Source: Forficula auricularia (Eukaryota > Arthropoda > Insecta > Dermaptera > Forficulidae). Taken from it: 64,000 bases of DNA. Made by a program: the position numbers and the translations under genes. Below the pieces are notes generated by a model. It did no database searches and was not told the origin of the DNA. It saw only the letters and a list, made by a program, of their open reading frames with translations. Of the stretch, positions 1 to 8,745 are shown piece after piece; the stretch's first letter is position 1; the number at the start of each line of letters is the position of its first letter. Location of the stretch: positions 3,209,501-3,273,500 of the forward strand of contig JALMQS010000068.1 in NCBI GenBank assembly GCA_024734495.1, written 5' to 3'.

Positions 1-800
1 AGACACACACTTTTATTGTCTCCTTCAACATAAAGATATAGGTAAATAAAGATTTTCTCAACTTTTTGATTGGTTATCCCCTTGTGACGTCAAGCCAATA
101 AAAATCTTAAGAATTGTGTGCTCGCTTGCTGGTGATTGACTAGTGATAGCTGGTGTTCTTCTTACACACTTTCAACAAATGAATGAAATTTGATGGCATT
201 CAAAGAACGCGGTGACGAATACCTCTAATTACAAGCTTATTCAAATTGGTGGTCTTAGCAGTAAAATCTTGAAAATCAAATTAAATTTAAAATCGTATTT
301 CTAGTGTGATTTTTCTCATTAGCCAAGTTCTTTTTGCGCCTCATTGTAAGCAATTATCATCAATAACGTCACTTATTACTAGCTTCCTTTATTTTTTTAC
401 TTATTTATAAAAAACTTAATGTATCATTAAGTTATTATTATATATAAACTGTATATTTCCAAGTCGATTTCATAAAAGGAAATAATTAATCTTTTCCAAT
501 TAAAAAACAAAGAGGAAAAATGAAAATGGAACGGCTTATCAGATGGAATAAGTCCTTCTACAACACCCCTACCATCAGGATATTTTTAAGTAGCATAATA
601 ATATTAATATCTAAAAGTTTCACAAGAGGGAGGAGCATCGTCGTTATTTTATTTTGCCTTGGTAAGTCAGGGTCACATTTGTCTCTTTTTTGCCAAGACA
701 AAGCTCATTTGCAGAGAGTATTCTTCTTAGATGAACAATCCAACATTAATACTACTACAATTGAGAAATGATTCATTGTAGCTGCACTAATAGACTAGCG
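1..800. other. AT-rich stretch without a supported gene
   Basis: No recognisable coding exon. Near 66-105 a TGACGTCA palindrome (CRE/ATF core) lies between an ATTGG and a CCAAT, a promoter-like or TE-terminus-like arrangement, but no downstream exon supports a promoter. An 83-codon open frame from 520 to 771 has no motif I recognise and is interrupted by a good donor-like TTG/GTAAGT near 660. I do not call it a gene. Confidence 0.4.
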
Positions 801-845
801 CAGGGGTTCCCAAACTCTTCCGAGTCGCGGCGCCTTTTTTCAAGC
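801..845 (+). mobile_element. hAT-like terminal inverted repeat (left terminus)
   Basis: The sequence opens CAGGGGTTCCCAAACT and continues into a GCGGCGCCTTTTTTCAA tract. The reverse complement of the end at 4463 matches it over about 43 bp with few mismatches, and is a better match than the nearer terminus at 3826. CAGGGGTTC-type ends are typical of hAT elements. The 8 bases before it (GACTAGCG) match 6 of 8 with those after 4463 (GAATAGTG). It is either the left end of a 3.66-kb element invaded by other repeats, or a solo terminus. Confidence 0.55.
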
Positions 846-2100
846 CCGGGTTCAAGCAATCCGACTTTAATCTGATCCCTACAAAAGTGAGAAAAAAAAA
901 AAATTAAAAAAGAATTAGTATCGTAAAATGGCTAATGGTTTAATGTCGAAAAAGCAAAAAAAAAAAAAATATTTTGGTTTCCTTACAGTTTGTGTTTTGG
1001 TTTGAAAAATGACTGAAATTGTGAAATATTCATTCGTTCATGTATGTTAATTCGGATTTCTAAGCTCATGATAGTGGAAAACGAAAGGACGTATAAAGTT
1101 CATTCAGGTCCCATAATAATATCTAATGTGGATCTGTCTAGATTCCCATAATTCACATTAATTCAAAAACGTAGTGATAATTTTTTTTTGTCGGTCCGAA
1201 TTCCCCATTCTTATCAGCTTATCACTAATCAAGAAGGCATAATCGTTTAGTTCGTTCTAGTGCCAAAAAATTTGTATTTTATTTGGAGATAGATAGATAG
1301 AGATTTTCAATTGGAAAAAAATCGAATTCGAATTTTTTTACAAAAATAAAAAATTAAATCATTTTGATTTGGAAATTTTCTTATCAAATTAAACACTCAC
1401 AGCAAGCTTTAGCTTGCAAGCATACCGAGGAAATATTATTAGAAAAAATAAATTATTAATTTTATTAAAAACTAATTTCTTATGAATTGAATTTCTAAAA
1501 TGAACATCCCATAATAAATATCTGTTAATTCTTATTTATTTGATTAAAAATCTACCTAATAAAAATAAATTCATTGTATATAATTATTTAATGAAAAAAA
1601 TGTATTCGAAGTAAATAAAATGAATCTATCGGAATTTCGAAAAAATAATTCCCTTATTTCATTGAAAATATTTTAAAAACAATTAAAGATAAAAAAAATA
1701 AATATCTGAAATGCAACTGGGGTAGAATGTCTCACTCTGGTATAGAACGAAAAGGGTGCGAAATATAAGATTGGGTGCTTTTATAACAATCCCTGATACA
1801 TGTCGAGAGAAGTCCTTATCCATTGGAGACATTGAAACAAGTTCAGACAGGAAATAAAGAATTTTCTAATAGTAAGAGTTTTATCAATAGCTTCTACTTC
1901 TCTTTAACACAAGGTAACTATTTTAATACTAATAATAAAATTGCATGCAAAGTCTATTATATAGAGTTGAAATATGTAAAAAATTTCAAAATAAAAACAC
2001 ATGAAAAAGAATTATACTTTCAATCTCAATACTATTATTATTTTTTTTTTTTATAAAATAGCTGAGATTAATCTCGGCTTGTAAATAATAAGACGGCCAT
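846..2100. other. AT-rich stretch without a supported gene
   Basis: Homopolymer A/T runs and low-complexity AT sequence dominate. No open frame has recognisable content, and there are no splice-bounded exons. If the hAT termini at 801 and 4463 belong together, this is the decayed interior of that element, but no transposase motif is left. Confidence 0.4.
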
Positions 2101-2175
2101 ATTGTTAATGAGTGTGGGTATGAATGTGTGACGGTGTGGGTGTGTGGGTGCGTGAGGGTTAGTGGGGACTGCAAT
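2098..2175. repeat. G/T-rich degenerate simple repeat
   Basis: Short GTGTGGGT/GAGTGTG-type units are repeated with variation over about 70 bp, G/T on the + strand. Small open frames in this area are low-complexity products of the repeat. Confidence 0.55.
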
Positions 2176-2379
2176 GGGAACTACTCTACGCCAACAAAGT
2201 TTGCGTGATTTCAAGCAGATAGCTGCGTGTCGCGCCGCCCTCTCAATGCCCACATCCAGGAGGACACATACATAAGTACTTTTTACTCACAGTACTAGAT
2301 ATATAGAAATTTATATTAAAACTACCAAAGTTTCTATATGATATCTATATATATAAAATTAAGGTTTTTTTTTTTTTTT

Positions 2380-2885
2380 TTTTGATGGGCTCACAATTTA
2401 TTTATTTTGAACGGAACAATTCCTTTTTTTGTCTGTACATTGCTCCAAATCACGCAAAATTTTGGTTGCTCACGTTTCAAGCAAAGTTATTAACGAAAAC
2501 ACAATGAAACAAAATTCTTGTCTGTCTGTATGTTTCCGTCTCCGAAAAGTTGCTCACGATTCACGTAAAAACGGCTGAAGGGATTATTATGAAATTTCAT
2601 ATTTACATCAGATATCTTCTAACTTACGTTTTTAGCTATATAACGTTTTGATATTTTGACCCGAGAAGGGAGTTTGGGGGGGGGGGGGCACACGAATGAA
2701 AATTATCAAATAACTCCTAAACTATTAACTCTACGGCAAATTTTATAATGAGCAAAGTTGTAGGGAATGTGATTTCTGACAACATTTGTTTAAAAAAATT
2801 CCTCTAAAAAACCACCCAGAAAGGGGGAGGGTCAAATTATGAAAATTCTTGCTATTTGATCAAACTCAACCAAATTTTGTATACA
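2380..2885. repeat. leader of a dispersed repeat with internal tandem monomers
   Basis: This contains TE-like non-coding sequence (TCTGTCTGTATGTTTCCGTC, ATTATGAAATTTCATATT), then a G run near 2676-2690, then a block also found at 30841-30960 (leading to AAAACACCCAAAATG-like text and a second G run). It runs directly into the 117-bp tandem repeat at 2886. Blocks of this type resemble the non-coding parts of Helentron-associated elements, but no terminus is defined here. Confidence 0.4.
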
Positions 2886-3385
2886 TAATCTGTGGATCAC
2901 TAGAAGCCTAAAAATGCAAAAACTAACCACCCAAAATAGGAGGGGGGATCAAAAAATGAAAATTCTTACCCTTAGAGCCAACTTAACCAAATTTTGTAAA
3001 CATAATCTGTGGGTGACTAGAAGGCTAGAAATGCAAAAACTAACCACCCAAAATAAGGGAGGGGATCAAAAAATGAAAATTCTTACCCTTAGAGCCAACT
3101 TAACCAAATTTTGTATACATAATCTGTGGGTCACTAGAAGGCTAGAAATGCAAAAACTAACCACCCAAAATAAGGGAGGGGATCAAAAAATGGAAATTTT
3201 TACCCTTAGAGCCAACTTAACCAAATTTTGTATACATTATCTGTGGGTCACTAGAAGGCTAGAAATGCAAAAACTAACCACTCAACATAAGGAAGGGGAT
3301 CAAAAAATGAAAATTCTTACCCTTAGAGCCAACATAACCAAATTTTGTATACATAATCTGTGGGTCACTAGAAGGCTAGAAATTA
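2886..3385. repeat. 117-bp tandem repeat, about 4.3 copies
   Basis: The start ATGCAAAAACTAACCACCC recurs at 2914, 3031, 3148 and 3265, an exact 117-bp period with few substitutions. Because 117 is a multiple of three, a frame stays open through the array as a 39-residue repeat beginning MQKLTTQNK. This is a by-product of the period, not evidence of a protein. Reverse-complement relatives of this monomer occur inside the elements at 7281, 53754, 55279 and 60288, and as fragments near 27000 and 30900. Confidence 0.9.
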
Positions 3386-3390
3386 AAAAA

Positions 3391-3635
3391 ATGGGTGCGG
3401 GGGTAGTGGGCACGGGATGGAGGGTGGAGGGTGGAGTGGAGGGCTTACGTGAGGGTCTAGAGGCGTAATGGGCGGCTCAGGTGAGGGTCCAGAGGCGTAG
3501 TGGGGTGGTGCAGGGTGGTAGGGTGGGGCGGTGGTTGGGCACGGGTGCATGGTGTGGGGGGTGGGAGCTGCTGGGTGGGGTTCGGGGGTGGGGTATGAGG
3601 GTGAGTTTCGTATGTTGGGGTCCAGGGGGCGTGCA
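3391..3635 (+). repeat. G-rich, strand-asymmetric island (G-quadruplex prone)
   Basis: About 240 bp in which the + strand is dominated by runs of 3-6 G separated by short T/A spacers, in otherwise AT-rich DNA. It includes a degenerate 32-bp direct repeat built on GTGAGGGTCTAGAGGCGTA (near 3449 and 3480). It starts exactly where the 117-bp array ends. The proline-rich minus-strand frame here (3383-3724) is a product of composition. Confidence 0.75.
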
Positions 3636-3825
3636 CCCTGGCTAGCAAGAGGGCCGCCGAATTCGGGCTTTGCAGCTAGTATTAAAATATGTATAAAGGG
3701 TAGAATAGGCTGGTACATTCTCACTAAAAGGGCTTTTTAAAATATAAAATTGAAACCATAGGAAAAATTGAAAACTTTTCATTTACTTTCTCAGTGAATG
3801 AGTGTTTCGAGTAAAAAATATAGTA
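3636..3825. other. unclassified spacer with TE-like GC patch
   Basis: The patch 3620-3690 (GTGCACCCTGGCTAGC, GGCCGCCGAATTCGGGC) has the look of a transposon subterminal region, but no partner repeat was found in the window. The rest is AT-rich and featureless. Confidence 0.3.
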
Positions 3826-4463
3826 CAGAGGTTCCCAAACTGTGCGAAGCGGTGCCCTGGGGAACCGCGGCCTCTTCACAGGTGCTCCGCGAAGTTTCAT
3901 AATTAATTGAAGCATGACATTTGGGCTAACTAGACAAATAATAAAGTGAGAAGCGAAAAATTTATTTATTACCTATTAATTTTTATCTCTTATTTACGAT
4001 TAAACATACAAAAATTTAACATTGACACCCTTGAAAAAATTTAAAATATATACAAAGCCCCCCCCCCCTGAGGCCTGAAATTTTGACTTTCATAGAAAAA
4101 TAAACTATTAATTTCCAAGATAATTTTATCTATAATAAAACAAGAATACTTAGAGTGACAAAATACTGCATTTGTTTTGACATAAGGCGAAAAAATTTAA
4201 CTTTAACACCCTCGGAAAATCTGAAATATACACAAAGGGTCCCCCCTGTGGTCTGAATCTTTGATTTTCATAGAAAAATAAACTAATAATTCCAAAGATA
4301 ATTTTATCGATTCTAATACAAGAGTATTTAGAGAGAGACTAGCAAATACGGTTTTTGTTTTGATATTATGTATATGTTATGTACTTTTATCTAGGATAGG
4401 GCGCCATGGAAAAAATTTAATTGAAAAAAGGCGCTGCGAATAGGAAAAGTTTGCGAACCCCTG
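3826..4463. mobile_element. hAT-like non-autonomous element
   Basis: The left end is CAGAGGTTCCCAAACTG and the right end, read inward, is CAGGGGTTCGCAAACTTTTC. These are related inverted termini of hAT type. Flanking 8-mers are ATATAGTA and GAATAGTG (5 of 8 identical), a weak target duplication. There is no coding capacity. The terminus at 801 matches the right end better, so the 638-bp element may instead be part of a larger one. The interior is a tandem duplication (see 4010-4375). Confidence 0.6.
4010..4375. repeat. two-copy internal tandem duplication (about 180 bp)
   Basis: The block with AAATTTAACATTGACACCCT, a C run, CATAGAAAAATAAACTA and ATAATTTTATC is repeated once, starting near 4012 and 4193. 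It lies inside the hAT-like element and has clear sequence divergence, so the duplication is old. Confidence 0.75.
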
Positions 4464-5030
4464 GAATAGTGTACCTAAGTTATTTTTAAATAATCAGTTG
4501 TTCCTTTTTGGAAAGAATATAGTGGGAAGTCTAGTTTTGTCTTGCCTGACGATGATACTGTGGAAACATTTTATCTAGATAACTCAGTATATATTTAATG
4601 TTATTTATATATTTTTACATTTAGGCAGAGGCGTAGTGAGGCAATGGGTAATATAGACCCTGCATAGGCTCTAATTTTATTTACATTTAAACGAAAATTG
4701 AAATTTTTATAATTGCCAAATATATATTTAATAAACATTAAAAAAAAAAAAATGAAATTTTTGTAAAAATGTGTTATATGAAGTAAAGGATATATATATA
4801 CGTGAGTTTTTTCTTTTTTAAGACCGCAATTTTTTTAATGAACGCCAAAATCCCCACCAACTCTCTGTAATTAAGTGTGAAGGATATTTTATTCTGTCTT
4901 TTTCTTGTGAAACTCAAATTAATAAATATAAAAATTAAATATAATTGCAGGTACATATACATTAAGGACCACCTGCAGTTAAATTTGACACGAGGTCAAT
5001 TTAGACCTAGATTGTCAGATTGTAGACATT
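4464..5030. other. AT-rich stretch without a supported gene
   Basis: A TE-terminus-like CAGAGGCGTAGTGAGG occurs at about 4625 but has no partner. Otherwise low-complexity AT sequence with an A run near 4740. Confidence 0.35.
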
Positions 5031-5033
5031 TTT

Positions 5034-5100
5034 TAAATAAATAAATCTTTATTACTCGACCTGCTTAGAGGCACAAGTCCTCGGTAGCTAGGTCAACCAA
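5034..5100 (-). mobile_element. 3' tail of a retroposon (LINE or SINE), minus strand
   Basis: Read on the minus strand, a GC-balanced segment (ACCTAGCTACCGAGGACT, CTCTAAGCAGGTCGAG) ends in AATAAAGATTTATTTATTT. A unique 3' segment followed by a polyadenylation-like signal and a simple ATTT tail is what the end of a 5'-truncated non-LTR element looks like. No coding part is visible and no family can be named. Confidence 0.4.
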
Positions 5101-5427
5101 ACATCAATATATATTTTAATAACTACAGAAATTAATTAAGATAAATACATATCAATTACAAGAAATCAACAATTAACAAACAAGAAAAAAATAGAAATGT
5201 ATGCTCATTAACAAATAACATGATCATAGATTTCCATCATAACGTAATTTAAATCATTCCGCGCAAAAACCCGATACAACAGAAGCAAACGACGCATTAG
5301 CCATCCCGGCATTTATCATAAGTTGTTAAGGAAACTTGGTCAAAACCTTAACAAGGATGGTATGACCTCTCTCTAACTCAGCTAATCTCTGCTTGTGAGA
5401 ACTAAATAAAATTTTGCACAACTCTAA
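5101..5427. other. AT-rich stretch without a supported gene
   Basis: Nothing recognisable. The last three bases (TAA, 5425-5427) are the left target-site duplication of the following element. Confidence 0.4.
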
Positions 5428-5708
5428 GGGCCAGTTGTATGTCGGTTGGTAAACTCTTTTTAATCGTTGACAATGGGTAAAACCTTAAAATTCAAGTTGT
5501 GCCGGTTGGGATGACCAATCAGATGACAGGCACTTTCATCTGATTGGGCATCCCAGTCCTTCCATATACCATCTACCCTTTGTTACTTTTAAAAAGCATT
5601 TACTTTGCGACAGCCACTTTCATCTGATTGGGCATTCCAGTCCTTCCATCTACCATCTACCCTTTGTTACTTTTAAAAAGCATTTACTTTGCGACATACA
5701 ACCGCCCC
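5428..5708. mobile_element. PIF/Harbinger-type MITE with duplicated right arm
   Basis: It begins GGGCCAGTTGTATGTCGG and ends GCGACATACAACCGCCCC, so the termini are inverted, and it is flanked by TAA on both sides (5425-5427 and 5709-5711). GGGCC-type ends with a 3-bp TWA duplication are the hallmark of PIF/Harbinger MITEs. The right arm, about 83 bp from CACTTTCATCTGATTGGGC to TACTTTGCGACA, is present twice in tandem (5531-5612 and 5614-5697). A second copy lies at 16998. Confidence 0.75.
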
Positions 5709-5946
5709 TAAAACATCAGAACTTGACAAAATTTATAATAGACTTAATCATAGGGGCCAGAGAACTATAATCCCAAGTAGTAACAGACTGTTACACAAAT
5801 CAATGCTAGATCCTACAAATGAATATAAACCGAAAATTTTATTTTACTTTGACTTTAATTTGTTGTACACTTATCTGTCAAAAATACGACAGTGATAGGT
5901 ATTCACGAGTCATACGCGTTTGATAGATTTAAACCTAAGTATAATT
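5709..5946. other. AT-rich spacer
   Basis: No recognisable feature between the two MITEs. Short open frames here overlap the end of the preceding MITE. Confidence 0.35.
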
Positions 5947-6318
5947 AAGATAAGAGTAAATAAATATTATATGTAATATTCATTTGCTATGAGTTGGGGA
6001 TTCTTGGTCACTTGATTCACATTAAAATTGAAAAAATTGAAAGATGTAAATTTTTATATTTCGGGCTATCAACCCATCTTCAGGAAGTACAGAAAATAAT
6101 AAGATATTTTCTGTACTTCCTGAAGATGGGAGTCGGGAAAATAAATAATTTCTGTACTTCCTGGAGATGTTTTGATAGCCCAAAATACTCTCTATATATT
6201 ATATTAAAAAAAATTTACATCTTTAAATTTTTTATAATTTTAATGTGAAACAAGTGACCAAGAATCCTTAGCTCATAGTAAATGAATATTACATATAATA
6301 TTTATTTACTCTTATCTT
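5947..6318. mobile_element. palindromic (fold-back) MITE, 372 bp
   Basis: Nearly the whole element is one inverted repeat. It opens AAGATAAGAGTAAATAAATA and closes with the reverse complement. The arms pair for roughly 140 bp, through GATTCTTGGTCACTTG and GGGCTATCAACCCATCTTC. The centre holds three copies of a CTTCCTGAAGATG-type segment, two pointing one way and one the other. No coding capacity and no clear target duplication. Confidence 0.85.
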
Positions 6319-6599
6319 TATTAAAGATGTTTCACCTTGCACCAACACCACTCCACTAATTAGTAAGTATAATTTTTAAACCGACTATTTTCCGTCTTAA
6401 GCTGTTGTCACTTACCTGAAAACAGTGGAGGAATTACTTATAAGGCCCTTTAGAAAAAAATCAGTTATGCTCTGTTAAATAATACATCCACATTTGTAAT
6501 TTTCCCCTTTTTGCGTTTTTCATACCGAATATTTATTTTTGAGTGAGTTTCTATATCCCTTGTCAGTTTATATTCTATCAAAGGTTTTTCTTTTTATCG
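6319..6599. other. AT-rich spacer
   Basis: No feature recognised. Confidence 0.35.
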
Positions 6600-6960
6600 A
6601 ATATAGTGATGGTTGAAGGGAGGGGGGCGTCTAACATCTTCCATTGAAATAAGTGAAGAATACAAATCGGACCGGGTCTGCCGAGACGGCGGACGTTTGT
6701 CTGTCTGTTTGTCTCCTTCTTCATGGCTCTCTGGCTTAGCCAACGTGGAGGACAGAGTTACCTGGGCGGGAAGGCAGAAGAGCTCTTTCCTCCCATTGGC
6801 TTTTCATAGATTCATTTCACGTAGAGCTATTGTTTTTTTTTTGTTTTTTTTTTACGGTACGCAAGGCGTGCAACACTTCCGTTTTATCTTCGCTCTCGCT
6901 CTCCCTTTGTCTTACGCTTTCTGAGAAGGGTGGTGCTTCGGCACCCAAAAGTCCAGCTAA
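6600..6960. other. GC-richer non-repetitive island
   Basis: A 360-bp block with near-balanced composition in AT-rich surroundings. It holds ACGGCGGACGTTTGTCTGTC, GTCTGTCT repeats (SMAD-type CAGAC cores on the other strand), and a short GGTGC-TTCG-GCACC hairpin at 6932-6945 that would form a stable UUCG tetraloop in RNA. A 103-codon open frame (6613-6924) has no recognisable domain and ends in low-complexity residues. It is a candidate conserved non-coding element or untranslated exon. Confidence 0.35.
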
Positions 6961-7280
6961 CTTTTCCTTCCTCAATTAATAGATAGATTAATCATTTCTA
7001 TTTTTCAACATAAAATTAATTAGTGACGAATTGAGACCTTTGAAAAACTTAGCTTTTCTTTCCTAAATTTAGTTTCTTATTATATTTTAGTTGGGTTTCA
7101 TTATATTATTATATTTTTTTCTCGAAATTTCAAACCTGTTAGCAGCTACAAGATTTGACAACTATTTTTCGTTAACATATCTACCTATTTTTATGTTTGC
7201 AAAAATAATTGCAAAATATCAAATTAATAAACTATGAAATAAACATTTTTTTCATTTGTTTTATGTGAATATGAAATAAA
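6961..7280. other. AT-rich spacer
   Basis: No feature recognised. Confidence 0.35.
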
Positions 7281-7966
7281 CTGACTCGTTCTGATGTGGC
7301 CATCCATTTGACTTTACCATACAACCTGGGCCCTCACTATATTCACTTATATTTAATAAAATTATTTATAATCTTATAGAGGGGGGGTAGTTTTTGCATT
7401 TTTAGACTTCTGGGGGCCCACGGATTATGTTTACAACATTTGGTTGAGTTTGGTACAAGGGCCTATATTTTCATTTTTTGACCCCCCCCCCCATTTTGGG
7501 TTGTTAGTTTTGCATTTTTAGACTTCTGGAGGTCCACTGATTATGGTTGAGTTTGCTCAAATGGCCTAGATTTTTAATTTTAACCCCCTCCACCCCCCTT
7601 AATTTTGGTTCGATATGCACCAAAATCTAATCAGCTCTTAATCTCAATCCACCAAAATTACGTGTGAAAATTGATTTTGATATTCACATTAATTTTTGAG
7701 CTACCTAGTACACAAAAATTAGGTAACGCGCGTACTAACAGAATAACAGACATTTTGACAAAACAGTTATTATCTCGAAAAATATAACTTTTTTGATATT
7801 CATTTATTAGGGCTTTTTTGTAGACCGAAATGCCATGGTTTCGATCAATTTTTTTAATCAAAATATTCTAAGCCGTTTTTGAGATATTTCGAAAAAAAGA
7901 AGCAAAAAAAAACACTTTTTTCATGAACGATTACAATACTTGATCATACCCTGTTTGGTAAAGTAC
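7281..7966 (+). mobile_element. dispersed Helentron-like non-autonomous element, copy A
   Basis: It shares its start (TCTGATGTGGCCATCCA..TTGACTTTACCATACAACCTGG) and its end (TTTTTTCATGAACGATTACA then TTTGGTAAAGT) with copies at 53754, 55279 and 60288. Near the ends sits a 13-bp inverted repeat, ACTTTACCATACA at 7311-7323 against TGTTTGGTAAAGT at 7952-7964 (one mismatch). The middle carries two tandem monomers (TTTTGCATTTTTAGACTTCTGG) with G/C runs. Subterminal inverted repeats plus a variable central minisatellite fit Helentron-associated (DINE-1/HINE-type) elements. That assignment is an inference. Confidence 0.7.
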
Positions 7967-8480
7967 AAAACTCATAGCTTAAAAATTAAATCTCATAATA
8001 TTTTGTTTTATCGAGAAATTGAACTCCTAAAGTTAAAATTAAAACAATATTGACTGTTTTTTTTTCTCGCTTGACTGTTTCAATCAGCGATTTGAAATTC
8101 CTCGCCATTATCTCATTTCTGCTTTATTAGTCGAATTTGAAGTTGTTTCTTAAGGGCGCGAGTACCAAGCAAAAATCTCCTCACTCTAAATTTTTTATGG
8201 TGCACGTTTTCAGGGAAAATTATTAAATATAATAACTTTATCAACTAAAACTATATAAAACATCAATGAAGTTTTTGCCACCTATTTTACTAGAAAAAAA
8301 CTACCCACTTAAGATTGTTTACTATACATAAATAACTTTTATAAAAAATAGATAAATTATGCATTTCTCTTTAACGGTTTCCGTTTAATTAACACATATT
8401 TAAATAGGCAATAGAATAGGATTAAAAAAAACACAAAAACAAATGAAAGGGATAATTTATTGAATAAGATCGAAAGAAAA
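7967..8480. other. AT-rich stretch without a supported gene
   Basis: No feature recognised. Confidence 0.35.
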
Positions 8481-8489
8481 TGAGAGAGA

Positions 8490-8745
8490 AAAAAAACGGC
8501 TTATTAATATTTGATTAGCCTGGCGCACTCGCTAATTATTATTTATCTATGTCGGATTAATCCAGCGTTTAAGAATGACCCTCAATTAGTCAAACGGCAA
8601 AACAAGATTCGAATCTGTTTAACATTCATTTCATCTACAAACGTTTTAAGAGAGAATTACTAATAGATTTAAAGAAAAGCTGATAATCATAATCAGAGAA
8701 TCTTTTGACGGGAGATATCGTACTCTCATTTATCCTCATAATTTT
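8490..8745. promoter_or_regulatory. candidate non-coding regulatory block
   Basis: A non-repetitive segment with GTCGGATTAATCCAGCG, which contains the palindrome GGATTAATCC (two head-to-head K50-type homeodomain sites, as bound by Otx/Bicoid-like proteins). It also has TTGATTAGCC, GCTAATTATT and CTCAATTAGTC cores. Motif clustering is visible, but function is inferred only; AT-rich DNA yields such cores by chance. Confidence 0.25.

Noticed and set aside
2886..3385. CRISPR array
   Set aside because: Direct repeats are contiguous with no unique spacers, and the genome is eukaryotic.
2914..3468. 184-codon repeat protein
   Set aside because: The frame is open only because the tandem period is 117 bp. 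It runs on into the G-rich island and has no start context, domain or splice structure.
3383..3724. proline/histidine-rich minus-strand protein
   Set aside because: It is the complement of the G-rich island; composition alone explains the residues.
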